Assembly (NCBI GenBank): GCA_938035945.1
Contig: CALHOU010000148.1
Coordinates: 1-33,806, forward strand
Direction of reading: 5' to 3'
From: an uncultured Granulosicoccaceae bacterium
Lineage (GTDB): Bacteria; Pseudomonadota; Gammaproteobacteria; Granulosicoccales; Granulosicoccaceae
Length of the DNA: 33,806 bases
The notes beneath the pieces were generated by a model. That model was not told where the DNA came from. It worked only from the letters and a program-made list of their open reading frames with translations, and made no database searches. Of this stretch, positions 18,083 through 27,998 are shown one piece after another. Within the stretch, counting starts at the first letter, position 1. Each line of letters starts with the position of its first letter. A program made the position numbers and the translations under genes.

Positions 18083-21000
18083 CGAAACCAATCCTCATCA
18101 AACTTTGCTTGCAGGCCAATACGTAAACCCTGCGTGTTATAACCTTGTTCATCTAAGTCTTCTTCACGAAAACCAATGACGTTGTAGCGAATACCCAAAC
18201 GCAAATTCCTTTGCGCAATCCAACTCACACCAACACCCAATGCGTACTTGCCTTCATCCATACCACCGGTGCCTAACCAGCCACCGCGCATGTCAAGTTC
18301 CCAACGTCTTCGAATATCAAACGTCGCTCTTACATCACCCATAAAAACTTGTGTGTGTAACGCACCTGTGTCAAACCGCGTATTTGTCCAGCGCGCACCA
18401 AAACGACCACTTAGGGTGGCATTCTCTGCAATTTGTCGATTCTGATGGGTCGACAATAAGTAGCTCGTGCGATCTTGACCGTTCTGCGGACCATAGTCCT
18501 GCTTCCAGTTCGCCATGAATAAACCGTGCTGCTCATTGCTCAACTTTGGACGACGTGCAAGGCCGAGCGTTAAGCGATGTCTTGACGTCAACTCACCCAC
18601 ATCGGGAGTTTGGCGGGTAAATTCTTCACGCACCAACCCAGTCCAATCCACATTCAGTCGTTGAGCGATCGTGCCGCGAAAACCGTAGTAACGACTCGAA
18701 TGGGTTTCGCGCAATTCAGCTTGCGCCGTTAGCTTACGATTCGCATTACGCTTATCACTAATACCTAGAGACACAGCGACAGAGTCTTCAGATGTCGAGC
18801 CATTAAGCACATCGATCACTTCCAAAGCAGGCGATATAACAAGATCAGGTTGTATTTCATAGCGCCCACGCACACCAGAGGCTGTCTCCATACTTTGGCC
18901 GCCGAAATTTCCACGTAACCGATATTCGCTATACAACTTGGTGGATGGCAATATGTCCGACTCAATACCGGCAGTAAAAAGACGATTGCGGTTGTTGTCC
19001 ACAGAGTAAGATTGGAACGCAAGACCCTGATCAATCTCGTAACGAGCGTAAGCGTTCACATGTTGATGCAATTGCAAACGCGATGATAATCCGAGCCTGT
19101 ATCGACGTTGATTTTGAACATCTTGTTCATAATCAATTCCGATACTACCGCGTCGGTTACCACCCAGACTAAAACGCCGCTCAGCGCCAATTAAAAACGT
19201 ATTAAACGTGAAGCTCGAAAATTGGTCCTGACTACGAATATGGCGAGCACCTGCTTGCACCGACCAATTTGAAAATGTTTTTTCCAAGGCTAAACTTGCC
19301 GTGGTATTGGAATTGGTTTCTGTTAAAGAGCGCGAGTGTGTCGCATCCGCAATCGCTTTCACCGTATTACCTACCGGTTGACGGTGTTCCAAGCGCCATT
19401 CTTCCCGACCTTGCGCAATACCTGCAGCAGGATTATCAAACAAGCGCGAAGCTCGCGCCCAGGTCATTACGGTCCTATAGTCTCGACGCCCCTGCCATGC
19501 ATGTTCTACATGCACGCGTTGCGCATCACCTTGGGTTTGATCAGCGCGATGCCGTTGAAAAGCTGCCGTTGCGGACAAGCTAGTATTCACCGCAATTCGT
19601 GCGCTCGCGTTTACACTGCTAAGGGTGTAACCCGACAAAGGGTTTTGATCATCGGTTAATCCAGCCCCAAGTGTCAGACGCGGATTCACCTGGTGCTGCA
19701 AGCGAAGGCCCGACACTAAATACTCATCAGCGCCCTCATCAAGATCATAGCTAACGCGAATGAACACTGGATTGAGGTCTGAATCGACGGTTGGCACCAC
19801 ATCAGCAAATCGCAAAGCACCAGTTTCAAAATTGATGGAATAATCGCTATAACGTTGCAAGGTTGTGGATTCGAGCACCAAGCCAGGGTTGTCGCGATCA
19901 CGCACAATTCGTTCAACGACTTCACTGTTGATCTCAATGGGTGAGCGTGCCAATTGATATAACAAGGCTGTGCCGTTACCGCGAAGCTCTTCACTGCCAC
20001 GCGATGAGCTCTCTTGTGCTGCAAAGGCTTGCAATCGTGTTTGTCCGTTATCGATAACCGCATTCACACCTGTCAAGGTGCGTTGTACCCGACCCAAGTC
20101 ATCGTGATCGGCGTTATTATCAGTAAGGTAGTCACCCCACATAATGCTGTTCTTGTCTTTTTCTAACTTCAGGTAAAGCTTGCTTCGACTCTGCGCTTCA
20201 ACACCTCTTAAAGAAGAATCGCCATAAGTGGCGTAGTATTCGTTCGGGTTCAGGTCGCGCAGAACATCGACATTTTTATTCTTTGCACTGTCATACGAGA
20301 GGCTAAGATGAAAGTCATTTTTAACACGCCCTTTCAAGAACAAGGCGAGGCGAGAATCAGCATTAAAGTCTCGCTCTAAGTTTGCCCGCATATCATCGCC
20401 CGTGCGCACGCGATTCCACTGGCCACCAATATCTACTAAACCTGCACCAATCAAAGGTCTGGCAGCGGCAATTTGAACCACATTCAAACTTGCATCCAGC
20501 GCACCGGTTCTGGCTTGAACCAGCACGTTGCCGGTGAGTTCTGTACTACGCAGATGCACACGACCTCGGCCATTTTCAACGCGCACCTGCATGCCCGGTT
20601 CGCGCACTTGCAGATCTTCTTCTTCAAACGCACCGCCAGTACTGCGCAATGTGACGAAATAAACACCGTTTGCCGGGTTGTTCTGAGCATCGGTTATAAC
20701 GATGTCAATCGGCAAAGAACTTTGCCCGCCATCGGCTTCTAGTGTGTCCTGTTTAGTACGTAGCAATAAGCGAACACCAGCAGACGGACGCCGGAAAGCG
20801 CCTTCGGCTAACACGCGTTCGTTGCCAAAAGAGTCCTTTGCCCGAATCTCCAAATTGTTTAAACCGGGTACCAATTTAATCCCATACCACGCCACGATTT
20901 GCGCTCTGGCACTGCGGTTTATAATTTGCTCACCGATTTGAGTTCGTTCCACCGGCTGGTTGTTCACATATAACTGTGGATCGAGCCCTGAGCGGATAAC

Positions 21001-24000
21001 CGCCATAAAACGACCGTCCCAGCTCAAATCATCTTGCGGCCATAGCCATGTACCCGCGGCGGCTTGTTCTTCCGTGATGGTTTTAACCAATTCCTTGGGG
21101 TTACCCATCGTCGCTTTTTCCAGCGAGCGAGCACTGAGTACCGTCTCTTGGTTATCACCACTAGCAGATTTTGGCTTTGCATCAGTAAGCTTGTTTTGTG
21201 AGGTCGTACCGCCCTTTTGATTCTTGTTTTCGTTCGCAGAGCGCGCAAAGCCAAGCATCGCTTGCGATAAATCTCCATCCACATCTGCGCGCTTACGCAC
21301 ATCGGTAGTGGGTGACTTTGCATCTGGGTCGTAGCGTGAAGCCTCGTTAAGCAACCATGAATCACGCAAATTGAGATTGCGTTCCTTCAATTCGGCAAAT
21401 ACTGCATCAGCATTTTGCTGTGGGCAATAACTAGCAAAATCTGCTCGGTGAAAATCACCGGCAGATAAATCAACGAATCGGCTTTCTGGGTCTGCAGCTT
21501 GCCTAGTGTCTGTAGGTTTAAGTATCAACCCATCAGGCATGGTCAGCGTATCCAATTTCAACACATGCAAACCAGGGTCTAAACCATAGATACTGAACTG
21601 ACCATCCTCATCGGTTACCACAAAGGTTCCATCATGAAGATACAAGCGCACGCCACCGATGGGCCACTCACCTCGGTTTTGAATATTGTCGCAACTACTG
21701 TCTACATACACTTTCCCGAATAGAATAGCTTTATCAGACAGCACGCCACTACGTTGGATGGATACTTTCGCCGTGCTCGTAGGCGTAGATAAAACCAAAC
21801 CACTGATCGTTGTCGCATTGGCATTTGCTCGATTAACCCCACTACCATCGCTCGCACCCGCTGTTGCTCGCATGTAATAACGAAGAACGCCTTCCGACTC
21901 AGCGTCAACCTGAGCGAGTAAAAACTGCAGGCCGGTCACGATCTGATTATCGTCAGATTCACTGTCAATTGTACTGGCAGGTACCGAAAGTCGCTGTGGG
22001 TTTGCAATGGGTTGGCCATTAAACGTAGCGGTGCCAGACACATACCGAAAGCCGTAGGCTGGATGATCTATAACCGCCACATTGGTAAGCTGACCAGATC
22101 CACGGTTTTTCACAGTTATTGTGTATGCAACTGTGTCGCCAACATCAATTCTCGTTTGCTCTGCTGACTTCTCCACTAGCAACAATGCGTTTCGATTCGC
22201 AGGGTCTAAGGGAATATCAATGATCGGTGGTGCTTCACCATCAACGATCGAAAATATTGGACTGCCATTTTGCGACCCTGCATCGGGCCCATAACCAACC
22301 GCACTCACCTGATACGTACTAAATTGTTCGGCCGGAACGGTTGATGGAAATACATAATTCGACGGTGGCTCAACATGGATTGTGTAATTAACACCAGATT
22401 CAAGTCGCGGGATGGTGTATCGACCTTGAGCGTCGGTGATATAAATCAATGGCTCATCTGTGATTGGATGAACTTGCACAACCCCATCAACGGTGATAGA
22501 AACAGTTGCACCAGCCACACCTAGTAAACTTGTAGAATCAAACACGCGACTTACTGGGTCAACAACAGCCGTGTCGCTTATTGTGTCGCCGGAAACTTGA
22601 TTAACAAAACTGGCCACCAGCGTGTCATCAATGCCACTAGCTAAAACACAGACGTCATCTCCGCCTTCATAGTCGGCAGCCATGGGTAACGCACCATTAC
22701 CGCCTGGGCAAAATGCACCATCTCCACTGAGTTCAGTACTAAGAAGGATAGGCTTAATACTGCGATACAGGTTAGATCCGGCCTGCGTTTCGCGTAATAA
22801 CAATTGAACTTGATCGCCTGTATCCACCGATTCAACATCGACCACAACGTAGTCGACGTTGGCATCAGTAATTGTTTGAGAATCGGAAACAGTCGCATGT
22901 AATTCAACATAAACGCCATGCACCGATAACTTATAATTTAGTTCGGGCCCTGACGCAATGCGCAGATTAGTATTCGTGTCATCAGCTAACAGTTCACTGT
23001 TATTCAACCGATAAACTGGCGCATCGATAAAATCGGTGTCCGATGAAAACTGCGGTGCTTGCGCCGCTTTTTGCAATGCAAGATTGGGTTCAACAAATCG
23101 AATTTCGCTGGCAATGGCTTGCCCAAGGGCTACCACATCAACACAAGGTGGCGTTACTTCTACATCCCTGGCGCCATCGTTTTCGAAATCTATTCCGCCT
23201 TCTATATAAAGCTTGGTTCCAGCTTCTGCGTTTTCGATCATCATCGGCACTACTACACTGGATTCTTCGTCGATTACAAAATTATCGCTGGGTACCAACA
23301 ATCCGAAGCGACGCAGACTTGTGTTACCTGACCACTGTTCGTATCGCATCCAATCAGTGGTATTGCCCTTCTCCTGAACCACAGCTATCGCTTGATAAGC
23401 CACAATATCCAGAAATTGATTTGAAACTAATGATAAACCAGCAGGTATATCTAACTCGAGCAACACACCAGAACGTTGTCCACCGTCAACACTTATACTT
23501 TTTTCTACGGGCAGTGTGTTTGTTTGGTTGTATGTTGTGTATGTAAGGTCAATGCGATCACCCTCTTGCGATAACACATCACAACTTTGGCTGGCCGTTA
23601 ACTCAGCTATGATTTTCGCACTCGGCTTAACCGATATTAAATCGGTGTTAGTTTGTATGCTTAAATCACTATCAATGGCTCTGGCATAGAGAACCACTTC
23701 AACTTCATCGTTACCAAGAAGTTCGGCCGGTAGAATTCCGGTAACAACAAGTGACAATGACTCACCCGCTGCCAACACAAGCTCTTCATCCACCACGGGT
23801 TCTGCTGCATCAACAACACCATTTGCATTGGTGTCGATGTACAACATAAGGTTAATAAGATCGCCACTATCGGCTAATTGATTTTCAACCGTCAACGCAT
23901 ATCTGTCTTCTACGTTGCCGATATTTTGTAGGGTGTGTGACAAGGCAATACTCTGCCCCGCGATTGCTACGAGAGTGTTAGACGCAAGCAATTCGAACTG

Positions 24001-24189
24001 ACGCAACGGCGCCACCTGAATCGTGGACGTGTTGGATTTCAGCTCTACTATTTGTCCCGTCGACTCATCCGTATAGGTCAACGTTGCCTGATTGACGATT
24101 GTTGTTCCAACGTCCGTTGCGGCGTAACTTTCTGTGGCGCTGAGCCACACTACGCTAAGGACAACAATCAGATACTGCCAGAATGGCAT
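18070..24189 (-). CDS. Giant DUF11/Ig-like protein with C-terminal outer-membrane beta-barrel, 2039 aa
   Basis: Likely outer-membrane platform or adhesin. The signal peptide ends at ESYA near residue 23. The mature N-terminus (TTIVNQATLTYTDE) matches the two DUF11 neighbours. A carboxypeptidase-regulatory-like fold is seen near 550-617. A DUF11 domain lies at about 670-790 (LVEKSAEQTRIDVGDTVAYT), and an SdrD-like B domain at about 820-890 (GKVYVDSSCDNIQNRGEW). A linker region contains RFMAVIRSGLDPQLYVN near 1063, followed by an invasin-type Ig-like domain (about 1137-1240). The last 800 residues, from about 1243, are rich in alternating polar and hydrophobic strands (for example NEYYATYGDSSLRG) and end KFDEDWFRWLE, which fits an outer-membrane barrel with a C-terminal aromatic signal. 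DUF11 plus a large barrel is a known but uncharacterised architecture in proteobacteria. It overlaps the lipoprotein gene that follows. Confidence 0.88.
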   Translation of the reverse strand: MPFWQYLIVVLSVVWLSATESYAATDVGTTIVNQATLTYTDESTGQIVELKSNTSTIQVAPLRQFELLASNTLVAIAGQSIALSHTLQNIGNVEDRYALTVENQLADSGDLINLMLYIDTNANGVVDAAEPVVDEELVLAAGESLSLVVTGILPAELLGNDEVEVVLYARAIDSDLSIQTNTDLISVKPSAKIIAELTASQSCDVLSQEGDRIDLTYTTYNQTNTLPVEKSISVDGGQRSGVLLELDIPAGLSLVSNQFLDIVAYQAIAVVQEKGNTTDWMRYEQWSGNTSLRRFGLLVPSDNFVIDEESSVVVPMMIENAEAGTKLYIEGGIDFENDGARDVEVTPPCVDVVALGQAIASEIRFVEPNLALQKAAQAPQFSSDTDFIDAPVYRLNNSELLADDTNTNLRIASGPELNYKLSVHGVYVELHATVSDSQTITDANVDYVVVDVESVDTGDQVQLLLRETQAGSNLYRSIKPILLSTELSGDGAFCPGGNGALPMAADYEGGDDVCVLASGIDDTLVASFVNQVSGDTISDTAVVDPVSRVFDSTSLLGVAGATVSITVDGVVQVHPITDEPLIYITDAQGRYTIPRLESGVNYTIHVEPPSNYVFPSTVPAEQFSTYQVSAVGYGPDAGSQNGSPIFSIVDGEAPPIIDIPLDPANRNALLLVEKSAEQTRIDVGDTVAYTITVKNRGSGQLTNVAVIDHPAYGFRYVSGTATFNGQPIANPQRLSVPASTIDSESDDNQIVTGLQFLLAQVDAESEGVLRYYMRATAGASDGSGVNRANANATTISGLVLSTPTSTAKVSIQRSGVLSDKAILFGKVYVDSSCDNIQNRGEWPIGGVRLYLHDGTFVVTDEDGQFSIYGLDPGLHVLKLDTLTMPDGLILKPTDTRQAADPESRFVDLSAGDFHRADFASYCPQQNADAVFAELKERNLNLRDSWLLNEASRYDPDAKSPTTDVRKRADVDGDLSQAMLGFARSANENKNQKGGTTSQNKLTDAKPKSASGDNQETVLSARSLEKATMGNPKELVKTITEEQAAAGTWLWPQDDLSWDGRFMAVIRSGLDPQLYVNNQPVERTQIGEQIINRSARAQIVAWYGIKLVPGLNNLEIRAKDSFGNERVLAEGAFRRPSAGVRLLLRTKQDTLEADGGQSSLPIDIVITDAQNNPANGVYFVTLRSTGGAFEEEDLQVREPGMQVRVENGRGRVHLRSTELTGNVLVQARTGALDASLNVVQIAAARPLIGAGLVDIGGQWNRVRTGDDMRANLERDFNADSRLALFLKGRVKNDFHLSLSYDSAKNKNVDVLRDLNPNEYYATYGDSSLRGVEAQSRSKLYLKLEKDKNSIMWGDYLTDNNADHDDLGRVQRTLTGVNAVIDNGQTRLQAFAAQESSSRGSEELRGNGTALLYQLARSPIEINSEVVERIVRDRDNPGLVLESTTLQRYSDYSINFETGALRFADVVPTVDSDLNPVFIRVSYDLDEGADEYLVSGLRLQHQVNPRLTLGAGLTDDQNPLSGYTLSSVNASARIAVNTSLSATAAFQRHRADQTQGDAQRVHVEHAWQGRRDYRTVMTWARASRLFDNPAAGIAQGREEWRLEHRQPVGNTVKAIADATHSRSLTETNSNTTASLALEKTFSNWSVQAGARHIRSQDQFSSFTFNTFLIGAERRFSLGGNRRGSIGIDYEQDVQNQRRYRLGLSSRLQLHQHVNAYARYEIDQGLAFQSYSVDNNRNRLFTAGIESDILPSTKLYSEYRLRGNFGGQSMETASGVRGRYEIQPDLVISPALEVIDVLNGSTSEDSVAVSLGISDKRNANRKLTAQAELRETHSSRYYGFRGTIAQRLNVDWTGLVREEFTRQTPDVGELTSRHRLTLGLARRPKLSNEQHGLFMANWKQDYGPQNGQDRTSYLLSTHQNRQIAENATLSGRFGARWTNTRFDTGALHTQVFMGDVRATFDIRRRWELDMRGGWLGTGGMDEGKYALGVGVSWIAQRNLRLGIRYNVIGFREEDLDEQGYNTQGLRIGLQAKFDEDWFRWLE

Positions 24190-24267
24190 AACCGGATCTT
24201 TTTTGGTTGCTGAAAGTTTTTACTGACTAGACGATTGCAAGTAATCGCGCGTTTTGTGTTGGGTCAA

Positions 24268-24297
24268 CCCCACATCAATGCATGCACTGATGTGAGG
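24268..24297 (-). promoter_or_regulatory. Strong intercistronic hairpin, 13 bp stem
   Basis: On the minus strand CCTCACATCAGTG pairs with CATTGATGTGGGG around the tetraloop CATG: 13 consecutive pairs, two of them G-U. The two non-Watson-Crick positions pair only in minus-strand RNA, which points to a function in the transcript. It lies 21 nt after the stop of the 1017-aa gene and upstream of the 2039-aa gene, with only a short U-stretch after it. It may be a partial terminator or a 3'-end stabiliser. Confidence 0.6.
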
Positions 24298-24318
24298 TAT
24301 TTCCCTAACAAGATTTAC

Positions 24319-27300
24319 TTACTGAACTCTTACACTGAACTGTACCGTCGCCTGTTCACCAGGAACAAGAACGCCAGGTGTGGGAACGCCCGGAGTTGGA
24401 ACATCGCCAACATAGAACACGATGTTGGTACCGATTATTTCACCAGCATCATCACCTGCATCATCGGACACAGTTCCCGGAGTACAACCATTTGTGAAAC
24501 AGTATTTCAGGCTACCGAGTTCATAGTCACTGAACGCAGGTATTGCATCAGTAATGAAAACTTCTTCGGCAATTGTAGAACCTTGATTCTCTGCAACTAC
24601 ACGCCATATCGCGCACTGGTTTGGTGCAATCTCTTGCGCCTGCACGGCGTCGAAGGTGGTATCAGCATCACCATCACAAAGTAAGTCTGCCGCCACTGTT
24701 TTCGTCAAACGAACAGCACCAGTAACAACCGTTGTCGTGTCAGAAACAGATGCACTAGGCGCACCCGCATCTGTATCAACATTAGTGACATTGACAGTGA
24801 GGATATCAGTCTGACCAGCCGATGCATTGGCCGGAGCAAATACCGAAACGGTAATGGGCAAGCTGACACCTGGAGCCAAAGTGAACTGTTCTGCAACACC
24901 ATCATTATCAAAATCAGTGACAGTAACCGTAACTGTTGTGCCATTAGTTTGTTGAACAGTTATTTGACCGGCTGCCAAGGCGTTTAAAGGCGTATCAGCA
25001 ACACCGTCACCATCTGTATCAATACTGATGGCGTTGGTCCAACCGGGCTGTGTATTCGAAGCATTTATGGTAACAACTTCATCAACGTTACCGTTGTTGG
25101 TTAAGGTATGACCGTACACAACAGTACCACCAGCTTGGATCTGGTTAGAACTCGGAGTGATAATTGTAATATCACGCGTTGAATCAACATCAATGCTGTC
25201 TAGCACTACATCTGTTGCACCAGTATTCTGTGAAAGAATCTGGAAGAACAATGGATAGTCACCATCCGAATCGTTGTTGGTATCAAGTGTATCCGCTACA
25301 CCGTCACCATTATTGTCGGCAACATAGCTATTAACCGCTTGAGTCCCGTCGGCTGGAATAGACACTACCGCAAGCACTTGGTAGTTAAGAGTCGAACCCG
25401 GTATTAGAGCAGTAGAGGTTACTGGACCACCAACAGGGTTTCCTGGCGCAGGATTTAACGGATCACCTGCAAGGTTTCCGGTATTGTCAGTTAAGAAAAA
25501 CTCTACTGACCAACCAGCTGGCAAAGCACCTAAAGTTGTACCATCGAAAACAGACCCAACACTCAATACATACGAATCGGGGCCACCGCTTTCGTTATCA
25601 ATGAACAATGGTATTGTCACTGTTCCACCAGCCACACCATCATAGCCATTAGCAGCCGCGTATGGTGCAACACCCAGTGGATCTTCATCGGTGCCAACTG
25701 TACCGTTTGCAGCGTTGTGCAAATCAGACGCTGGTTCAACAATAGTACCCAAACTAATCGTTGTAAGATTAAATTCTGGCGTAGGTGATGGATCGTTTGC
25801 AGATTCCGCTCTCACCGTTGCTTCATATTCAGTTGCCGGAGCGGTTGGCGCACCAGCTGCATTCGCTGGCAATTGAGCTTTAACAATTATGGTTCTTGAT
25901 GCACCACTCGCAATCACGCCAGTGTCAACACCTGAACCATTTGAATCAGATAACTGAACATTGCCTGATGCGTCAAAGAACGTGAATACGGTTCCTGTTG
26001 GGAAGTTACCAGGAGTTACCGACAATTCGAATATGTCGTCAGCGTTACCGGTGTTAGTCACAATACTTGTAAAAACAACAGTACCACCAGCTGACATTTG
26101 ATCAACTAATTGATCATCGTTAAGCGTTGAATCGTCATCACCACCATCATTCACACCAAGACCAGCGCCTATACCGGTATCAGAGATCACAACACCAAAA
26201 CTTGGATTTACCGCGTCTTGGCGAACATTCGATGAAGTTAAGGTATCAGGGTTCGAATCTTCGTCTGTATCACCAGAGGCGAAACCTTGGTTTTCGATAA
26301 CATAACCACCGCCTAGTGCAGCAGGGTCATATGAAACAGTAAACGTCAACGAAACTGTTGTTTGTGGTGGTAGAACAGAATCGATCGCGTACACACCACT
26401 AATGGCACTGTCACCAGTATCACCGTCGGTGTTTAAATCTAAACCCAGTGTAGCTTCATCGGTATCGATCAAGTCACCATCAGCATTTAGATCCAAGCCA
26501 AGTACAACTTCATTGATTTGTGCAGAAGCGGCAGGTGTATCAAAATTTGACACTAGAATACCAGTGGCGGTAATGCTACTAGCATCGAGCACGGTATTGG
26601 CTGGAATACCATCAAAGATCACTACGTCATTAGCTGGACGATTACCGTTATTTCGAACAGAAACCGTGTAGGTAATTTCGTTTGCAGCTGGGTTGTGTAC
26701 CGATGTCTTTGTGGTTACAAGTACGGCATCACCAGTTACTGTAATCAAAGATTCGTTTGTACCATCGAAGGTATCACGACCTCCACCCGCAGTTAAGTCA
26801 GTAACACTGTTAGCAAGAGTGACTGATTCGGCAGTTAGCGTCACACCCAATGTTTGACCATCGGTTGCACCAGCAGGCACTTCAACGGCCACAACTAGGT
26901 TTGCAATGTTGTCTACGTTTGCAGGTAATGTGAGACTGGTAATAGCAGGTTCACCAGCATCAGGCTCACCACTACCGTTAAGGTCTTCATAAATGGTAAT
27001 CGCTGACGCATTGATACTATCGCCGCCAGTAATTCCATCGAGCGCCGTCAAGTCATAGGTGTCTGTACCATTACCAGTGTTCGTTAACACATACGGTAAA
27101 TACACTGTTTGACCTGGCGCAGCTGAAACATCCACATCCACACCTAAAGTTGCAGAGTAGACTTGCGCAACCGTTACAATCGCTTCGTTTGACTGTGCAG
27201 AATAAACATTACCTGCAGCATCTTCATAGGTTACGGTAGCCAAGTTTCTGATTTGCGTACCCGCAGCAGTTGCTGCATACACGGCTGGTGCGCTAACACC

Positions 27301-27372
27301 TATCCCTCCGGCTACCACAATAGCCGCTATAGCTCGCGCCAGCGGTTTGCGTGGTAAATTAATCCACTTCAT
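24319..27372 (-). CDS. Exported DUF11-repeat protein, 1017 aa
   Basis: Large surface or secreted protein of unknown role. A signal peptide with a basic n-region ends near residue 33 (VYA). The first mature module (ATAAGTQIRNLATVTYEDAAG) matches the 880-aa and 2039-aa proteins. A DUF11 domain lies at about 212-280 (TVSVRNNGNRPANDVVIFDG). Near 295-330 the segment LGLDLN-x-DGD occurs twice. More Ig-like repeats follow, with DxDGDGVAD loops near 800. The C-terminal domain (about 890-1017) has four cysteines in the same arrangement as the 880-aa paralogue, a small PTPGVPTPGV duplication, and ends FSVRVQ. The ATG at 27372 is supported by AGAGAGGAAAG just upstream. It sits between the 162-aa gene and the 2039-aa gene with hairpins in both gaps. 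Confidence 0.9.
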   Translation of the reverse strand: MKWINLPRKPLARAIAAIVVAGGIGVSAPAVYAATAAGTQIRNLATVTYEDAAGNVYSAQSNEAIVTVAQVYSATLGVDVDVSAAPGQTVYLPYVLTNTGNGTDTYDLTALDGITGGDSINASAITIYEDLNGSGEPDAGEPAITSLTLPANVDNIANLVVAVEVPAGATDGQTLGVTLTAESVTLANSVTDLTAGGGRDTFDGTNESLITVTGDAVLVTTKTSVHNPAANEITYTVSVRNNGNRPANDVVIFDGIPANTVLDASSITATGILVSNFDTPAASAQINEVVLGLDLNADGDLIDTDEATLGLDLNTDGDTGDSAISGVYAIDSVLPPQTTVSLTFTVSYDPAALGGGYVIENQGFASGDTDEDSNPDTLTSSNVRQDAVNPSFGVVISDTGIGAGLGVNDGGDDDSTLNDDQLVDQMSAGGTVVFTSIVTNTGNADDIFELSVTPGNFPTGTVFTFFDASGNVQLSDSNGSGVDTGVIASGASRTIIVKAQLPANAAGAPTAPATEYEATVRAESANDPSPTPEFNLTTISLGTIVEPASDLHNAANGTVGTDEDPLGVAPYAAANGYDGVAGGTVTIPLFIDNESGGPDSYVLSVGSVFDGTTLGALPAGWSVEFFLTDNTGNLAGDPLNPAPGNPVGGPVTSTALIPGSTLNYQVLAVVSIPADGTQAVNSYVADNNGDGVADTLDTNNDSDGDYPLFFQILSQNTGATDVVLDSIDVDSTRDITIITPSSNQIQAGGTVVYGHTLTNNGNVDEVVTINASNTQPGWTNAISIDTDGDGVADTPLNALAAGQITVQQTNGTTVTVTVTDFDNDGVAEQFTLAPGVSLPITVSVFAPANASAGQTDILTVNVTNVDTDAGAPSASVSDTTTVVTGAVRLTKTVAADLLCDGDADTTFDAVQAQEIAPNQCAIWRVVAENQGSTIAEEVFITDAIPAFSDYELGSLKYCFTNGCTPGTVSDDAGDDAGEIIGTNIVFYVGDVPTPGVPTPGVLVPGEQATVQFSVRVQ

Positions 27373-27401
27373 TTAACTTTCCTCTCTAAAGTCTTTTCGG
27401 T

Positions 27402-27425
27402 CTTGCACGGGCTTATCCGTACAAG
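27402..27425 (-). promoter_or_regulatory. Leader hairpin of the 1017-aa gene
   Basis: CUUGUACGG and CCGUGCAAG form 9 consecutive pairs around a 6-nt loop on the minus-strand RNA, including one U-G pair that would be a C-A mismatch on the other strand. It ends about 30 nt before the start codon and just upstream of the ribosome site. Confidence 0.45.
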
Positions 27426-27458
27426 TCGGGTTTTCTCTTCACGTCACTTTTTTGTTGC

Positions 27459-27491
27459 CACGACCTTGCTGGCGTCAATGCTCTGGTCGTG
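27459..27491 (-). promoter_or_regulatory. Hairpin 18 nt after the 162-aa gene
   Basis: CACGACC (minus strand, 27485-27491) and GGTCGTG (27459-27465) form a perfect 7-bp stem; GC-rich loop bases AGAGC and AGC may extend it. An A-run, not a U-run, follows, so an mRNA-protecting or processing role is more likely than termination. Confidence 0.4.
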
Positions 27492-27509
27492 ATCGAGTTC
27501 AAACGTGTT

Positions 27510-27998
27510 TTACTCCACAGACACGCGGTAGCTATAACTGTGCTTTCCACCTTTAGAGGCAAGCTCTTCAGAGGCAACCCAACGAACATGTGTGTACTGC
27601 TCTGGTGGTACGACGACCTCTTTCTGCGTGCCATCAGACTGTGTTTCCACTCTTACAACGGGTTCAGCCTCGAAAGACTCACCACCGTCTATGCTCACTT
27701 CAAATAAAGCCGGCACATCAGCAGAGTGCGAATCACCGATAAATCGAGTGTTCTGAGGGATGGGGTCAACCACTTTGATTCCGCGAACACCAGAATCGCC
27801 GTTGTTGGTAAATACAATTCGAAATTCCATTACCTGACCTGGAACAGTTTCCACAGCCGGTAATACCTTTTCTAACCCGTCGCTATCCTTGGTGACGATA
27901 AATGCCTGGATTTCACCAGTAACGGGGCCTTTCGCATAAGCAAAGCCTGCAATACCCAGCACAAGAGCCAGTACAAATGTAAGCGAGGTAACTCGCAT
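27510..27998 (-). CDS. Small exported DUF11-like single-domain protein, 162 aa
   Basis: Secreted or periplasmic Ig-like protein. The signal peptide ends at FAYA near residue 22. The rest is one DUF11-type fold: FRIVFTNNGDSG (about 55-67), KVVDPIPQNTRFIGDS (about 73-88), and a C-terminal strand ending YRVSVE. No cysteine, lipobox or membrane segment in the mature part. TTTAGGAGACG gives a good ribosome site for the ATG at 27998. The 251-nt gap to the upstream gene could hold a promoter, but I see no clear one. As the smallest module of its kind here it could be a subunit that assembles with the longer DUF11 proteins, which is speculation from size and context. Confidence 0.9.
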   Translation of the reverse strand: MRVTSLTFVLALVLGIAGFAYAKGPVTGEIQAFIVTKDSDGLEKVLPAVETVPGQVMEFRIVFTNNGDSGVRGIKVVDPIPQNTRFIGDSHSADVPALFEVSIDGGESFEAEPVVRVETQSDGTQKEVVVPPEQYTHVRWVASEELASKGGKHSYSYRVSVE

